A stretch of 44,714 nt of DNA from Sulfobacillus acidophilus (lineage in GTDB: Bacteria; Bacillota; Sulfobacillia; Sulfobacillales; Sulfobacillaceae), in NCBI GenBank assembly GCA_003023745.1, contig PXYV01000026.1, positions 1-44,714 on the forward strand. Direction: 5' to 3'. A program made the position numbers and the translations under genes. Positions 43,805 through 44,714 of the stretch are shown here, piece after piece. The notes beneath the pieces were generated by a model. The model worked only from the letters and a program-made list of their open reading frames with translations. It did not search any database and was not told the DNA's origin. Within the stretch, counting starts at the first letter, position 1. Each line of letters starts with the position of its first letter.

Positions 43805-44553
43805 CTATAAATTCGGTGATCTTTGGTGATCCCCGAATTCTTCCTGCCCCGAAGCCGAGAGCAAGCTCTCGGGTGTCGCTTCGTGTCTGACAGGCGTGAC
43901 TTTCCCGCCGATGTCGGCCGTTGCCCACATCGTCGCGGTCATTGCTGGCCGCGTCGCCACAGGTAGGGCAGTTTCGGTTGCCAGCCGTTTCAAATTGTTT
44001 GCCGCGTTGACGTCCCGGTCGTGCATCATGCCGCAAGCCGGGCATGTCCACGCACGGTCTTGTACAGTGAGATCCTGCTTGACATAGCCGCAACCTGGGG
44101 TTGAGCACCGTTTGCTGCTGGGGAACCAACGGTCCGCTTCGACTAACCGCGTGCCATAACGTGGGGCCTGGTACCGGAGTTGGGCAAAAAATTGTCCGAA
44201 CCCTTGATCGGCCACGGCCTGGGCTAAATGACGATTCGCCAACATTCCGTGCACGGATAATGTCTCATCCCGATCGCTTGGTTTTCACGACAGAGCCGGG
44301 GCGATGTCTTGTGCAAGAAATCTTGGCGTATGTTGGCGACCCGCAGATGGGTGCGGGCTATAGCCCTTTGAACTTTATTCCAATTACGGCTGCGCGGCAA
44401 CCGTGTCCCTTTCGGGAGCGGATCGTGCAGAGCCAAACCCATCGAGACTTTAGCGGCTTGCATTTTCCGGGTGAGGCGTCGTTGCCGAATTTTTAGGCAG
44501 CGCAAAGCCCGCCGATGGGCGTTCGGCCCCATGATCTTTTCCCCCGTAGACTG
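43805..44553 (-). pseudogene. tnpB: Frameshifted, N-terminally truncated IS605 TnpB
   Basis: Two adjacent frames on the minus strand together read as TnpB. The first (from about 44553) has STGEKIMGPNAHRRALRCLK, IRQRRLTRK and QRAIARTHLRVANIRQDFLHK. The second (to 43805) has GMLANRHLAQAVADQGFGQF, RWFPSSKRC, the zinc finger CSTPGC-CPAC, and DRDVNAANNLKRLA. The junction is a single frameshift near 44268; before it, in the second frame, lies ETLSVHGM with the RuvC-II Glu. The first RuvC Asp region is missing, cut off at about 44560 by a stop. Not a functional nuclease. Confidence 0.85.
43811..43873 (-). other. tnpB 3'-end hairpin region (possible omega-RNA remnant)
   Basis: Inverted repeat CCGAGAGC (43855-43862) with GCTCTCGG (43865-43872), plus ATTCGG (43811-43816) with CCGAAT (43833-43838) and two direct copies of GGTGATC (43815-43821, 43825-43831). 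IS605 tnpB genes carry the guide-RNA scaffold and right end at this point. Confidence 0.45.
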
Positions 44554-44714
44554 TGGTCTTCCTGTTTACCGTTATACACTATAGACCACTAATTAAAAAG
44601 CCATGGTGCATCTCCTTCTATATTAATGCACCTTAAGTTTCGCAGGATTTTCCATCTTCAAAGGATCTAAGGCGCCCGATGGCGAAGACCCTCTGTCGAG
44701 GAGGGATTCGAGAT
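44554..44714. other. Non-coding end of window
   Basis: About 160 bases without a recognisable gene. GGTGCAT (44605-44611) and ATGCACC (44626-44632) form an inverted repeat around an AT-rich loop. This AT-rich stretch differs in composition from its surroundings and may belong to the mobile element or its insertion site. Confidence 0.4.

Noticed and set aside
1..44714. CRISPR arrays, tRNA or rRNA genes
   Set aside because: No spaced direct repeats, cloverleaf-like segments or extended rRNA similarity were seen anywhere in the window.

Overview
The window looks like chromosome from an endospore-forming member of the Firmicutes. The order smc-ftsY / ylxM-ffh-rpsP-rimM-trmD-rplS-lepB-rbgA-rnhB / topA-xerC-hslV-hslU-codY is the classic Bacillus/Clostridia order. 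SpoVS, a GerA-type germinant receptor operon and a SleL-like GH18 protein indicate sporulation. The fairly high GC content, the loosened gene order and the many GTG/TTG starts would fit a thermoacidophile such as Sulfobacillus, but that is an inference from gene content and style, not a database match.

Layout. 1-4764 (+): tail of an unknown gene, spoVS, smc, ftsY. 4831-8863 (-): gerA operon in the order AA-AC-AB. 9385-11562 (+): a promoter, a c-di-AMP (ydaO-type) riboswitch with a terminator, then a sucrose-phosphate-synthase-like glycosyltransferase overlapping a sucrose-phosphatase-like HAD phosphatase. 11573-12056 (+): an orphan small gene with its own promoter and terminator. 12060-17666 (+): the SRP/ribosome/tRNA-modification operon, starting from an excellent sigma-A promoter. 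17821-22066 (-): orphan OmpR-type regulator, zinc-ribbon class A penicillin-binding protein, and a LysM-NlpC/P60 hydrolase behind a second c-di-AMP riboswitch. 22732-29702 (+): Hsp20, TopA, XerC, HslVU, CodY. 30001-34423: MFS transporter, AHL-lactonase-like metallo-hydrolase (-), polysaccharide deacetylase, GH18 hydrolase, small membrane protein. 34783-35447: a decayed IS200/IS605 element. 35838-39807 (+): MDR oxidoreductase, flippase-like membrane protein, acyl-CoA synthetase. 39825-42548 (-): two tandem cystathionine-synthase/lyase paralogues behind a small unknown gene. 43049-43714 (+): Bax-inhibitor-1 family protein. 43805-44553 (-): frameshifted tnpB remnant.

How it works together. The conserved blocks handle chromosome compaction (Smc), co-translational secretion (FtsY, YlxM, Ffh, LepB), translation (S16, RimM, TrmD, L19, RbgA), DNA topology (TopA, XerC), proteolysis (HslVU) and starvation sensing (CodY). 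Accessory blocks have been inserted between them. The most striking accessory theme is c-di-AMP. Two ydaO-class riboswitches, each with a clear promoter, precede a probable compatible-solute synthesis pair and a cell-wall hydrolase. Their expression platforms appear to differ: a terminator in the first, and ribosome-binding-site masking in the second. This suggests one second messenger coordinating osmolyte production and wall turnover. No CRISPR array, tRNA or rRNA gene was seen.
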